From Aquimarina sp. BL5 (GTDB taxonomy: Bacteria; Bacteroidota; Bacteroidia; Flavobacteriales; Flavobacteriaceae): a stretch of DNA of 64,000 bases. The notes beneath the pieces are model-generated. The model saw nothing but the letters and a program-made list of their open reading frames with translations. It was not told the origin of the DNA and made no database searches. Below are positions 63,442-64,000 of this stretch, in pieces (positions within the stretch are counted from its first letter, which is position 1; each line of letters opens with the position of its first letter). The stretch lies in the NCBI RefSeq assembly GCF_003443675.1, contig NZ_CP031963.1, forward strand, positions 620,001 through 684,000, read 5' to 3'. Made by a program: the position numbers and the translations under genes.

Positions 63442-63512
63442 TATTTGAGATGCAAACTAGGTAGCTAAAAAAACACACAAACTCTAATACTCCCAAACTC
63501 CCAAACTTTCAT

Positions 63513-63520
63513 TACTTTTG
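63513..63520 (+). promoter_or_regulatory. -7 promoter element before the 124-residue gene
   Basis: TACTTTTG, matching TAnnTTTG, 21 bases before the ATG at 63542. Confidence 0.45.
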
Positions 63521-63541
63521 GACACTGAATTTTTATAGCAC

Positions 63542-63916
63542 ATGAAAATAGCGCATCGACTGGGATTTTACTTTTTTGGATTTATTATTGGATTATTTCT
63601 GTTGTTCTTCTTTTTAGGAGGAAAAAAGGCTTCCTGTGACTACACTCCTACTGCTCGTGTATTAAAAAACATCAGAATTAAGGAACGTGTCTTTTCTGAA
63701 GAAGTACTTGCTGTTATGCAAAACTACAGTATTGATACGGCAGATATCTCTAATATTCTAAAATCAGGAGATGTAGATTTCGGAAAAAGTAACACCGATT
63801 TAGATTCTTGTAACACCTATTTTATAGAAGGTGAAGCCAAAACAAAAACTATAGGATTGCTTATTGCTAATTGTGATTCTATTGCAAGGGTGAATACTTT
63901 GGAGATTTTAAAGTAA
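63542..63916 (+). CDS. Membrane-anchored small protein, DUF4258-like
   Basis: A 124-residue protein with one N-terminal membrane anchor (about 10-30). The soluble part has VLKNIRIKERVFSEEV, SNILKSGDVDFGKSNTDLD and EGEAKTKTIGLLIANCDSI, a pattern I associate with DUF4258-type proteins, with two or three conserved cysteines. Function unknown. It ends in TAA directly abutting the stop codon of the convergent partial gene at the window edge. Confidence 0.55.
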   Translation: MKIAHRLGFYFFGFIIGLFLLFFFLGGKKASCDYTPTARVLKNIRIKERVFSEEVLAVMQNYSIDTADISNILKSGDVDFGKSNTDLDSCNTYFIEGEAKTKTIGLLIANCDSIARVNTLEILK

Positions 63917-64000
63917 TTATAGTTTTCTGCTCATCACCCAAAAATCAAAATCCTCTTTACCAATATTAAAAGAATGTTCTCCTACAATTGTATATAAATT
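63917..64000 (-). CDS. 3' end of a gene leaving the window
   Basis: The minus strand is open from the right edge to a TAA at 63917-63919, giving about 27 residues ending FDFWVMSRKL. The fragment is too short to assign. Its stop codon touches the stop of the plus-strand gene, so the pair is tightly convergent. Confidence 0.6.
   Translation of the reverse strand, partial: NLYTIVGEHSFNIGKEDFDFWVMSRKL

Noticed and set aside
1..64000. CRISPR array, tRNA or rRNA genes, insertion sequences
   Set aside because: I looked for regularly spaced repeats, cloverleaf-like stretches and transposase or integrase motifs and saw none; absence is based on reading only, so short or divergent tRNAs could be missed.

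Overview
The window is AT-rich chromosomal DNA of a marine-type Flavobacteriaceae bacterium (Bacteroidota), possibly near Aquimarina. This rests on gene content and signals, not on a database search: a PorX-type response regulator of the type IX secretion system, a fused LpxC/FabZ, a fused E1 alpha/beta dehydrogenase, a YciH-type initiation factor, outer-membrane lipoproteins, and promoters with the flavobacterial -7 motif TAnnTTTG (CAAAnnTA on the minus strand). No tRNA, rRNA, CRISPR array, transposase or integrase gene was seen.

Region 1 (1-8.7 kb, minus strand) is a polysaccharide-decoration cluster. It starts with a GT4 glycosyltransferase, then two PaaK/CapK-like adenylate-forming enzymes flanking an ATP-grasp enzyme, then a bacterial sugar transferase, an unassigned GNAT-like protein, a DltA-like AMP ligase and an acyl carrier protein cut by the window edge. 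Region 2 (9.1-11.1 kb, plus) is one parallel beta-helix lipoprotein that converges on the next operon across a shared hairpin terminator. Region 3 (11.2-26.9 kb, minus) is a tightly packed Wzx/Wzy-type locus of 15 genes. It has a 4-epimerase and 6-dehydrogenase likely to make UDP-GalNAcA, a flippase, a QueC-like PP-loop protein, a pyruvyl transferase, a methyltransferase, an O-acyltransferase, three GT4 enzymes, one GT2, a hexapeptide acetyltransferase, an EpsG-like polymerase and a third CapK. Regions 1 to 3 together look like a capsule or exopolysaccharide island.

Region 4 (27.2-29.9 kb) is the island edge. An intact fused 2-oxoacid dehydrogenase E1 gene is separated by a small membrane-protein gene from a degenerate second copy of the E1 3' end (27201-27346). 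This copy still stops at the equivalent codon and looks like a recombination scar.

Region 5 (30-48 kb, mostly plus) is mixed housekeeping and accessory DNA: 2OG-Fe(II)-type oxygenase, YciH, DUF1835 protein, nucleoside phosphorylase, polyphosphate kinase, a solute-binding-like protein without signal peptide, two tandem beta-barrel proteins, uracil-DNA glycosylase, a MutS2 protein without Smr domain, a small regulator next to a palindromic operator candidate, and a PIG-L deacetylase with sodium:solute symporters.

Region 6 (48-59 kb, minus) holds an M16 peptidase, sucD, and the outer-membrane lipid A operon HD protein-lpxD-lpxC/fabZ-lpxA-efp-second lpxD-like-NTF2-like. Region 7 (59-64 kb, plus) holds porX, tsaE, two overlapping small membrane or secreted protein genes, alanine dehydrogenase and a small membrane-anchored protein. 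The window ends in the 3' end of a convergent gene.
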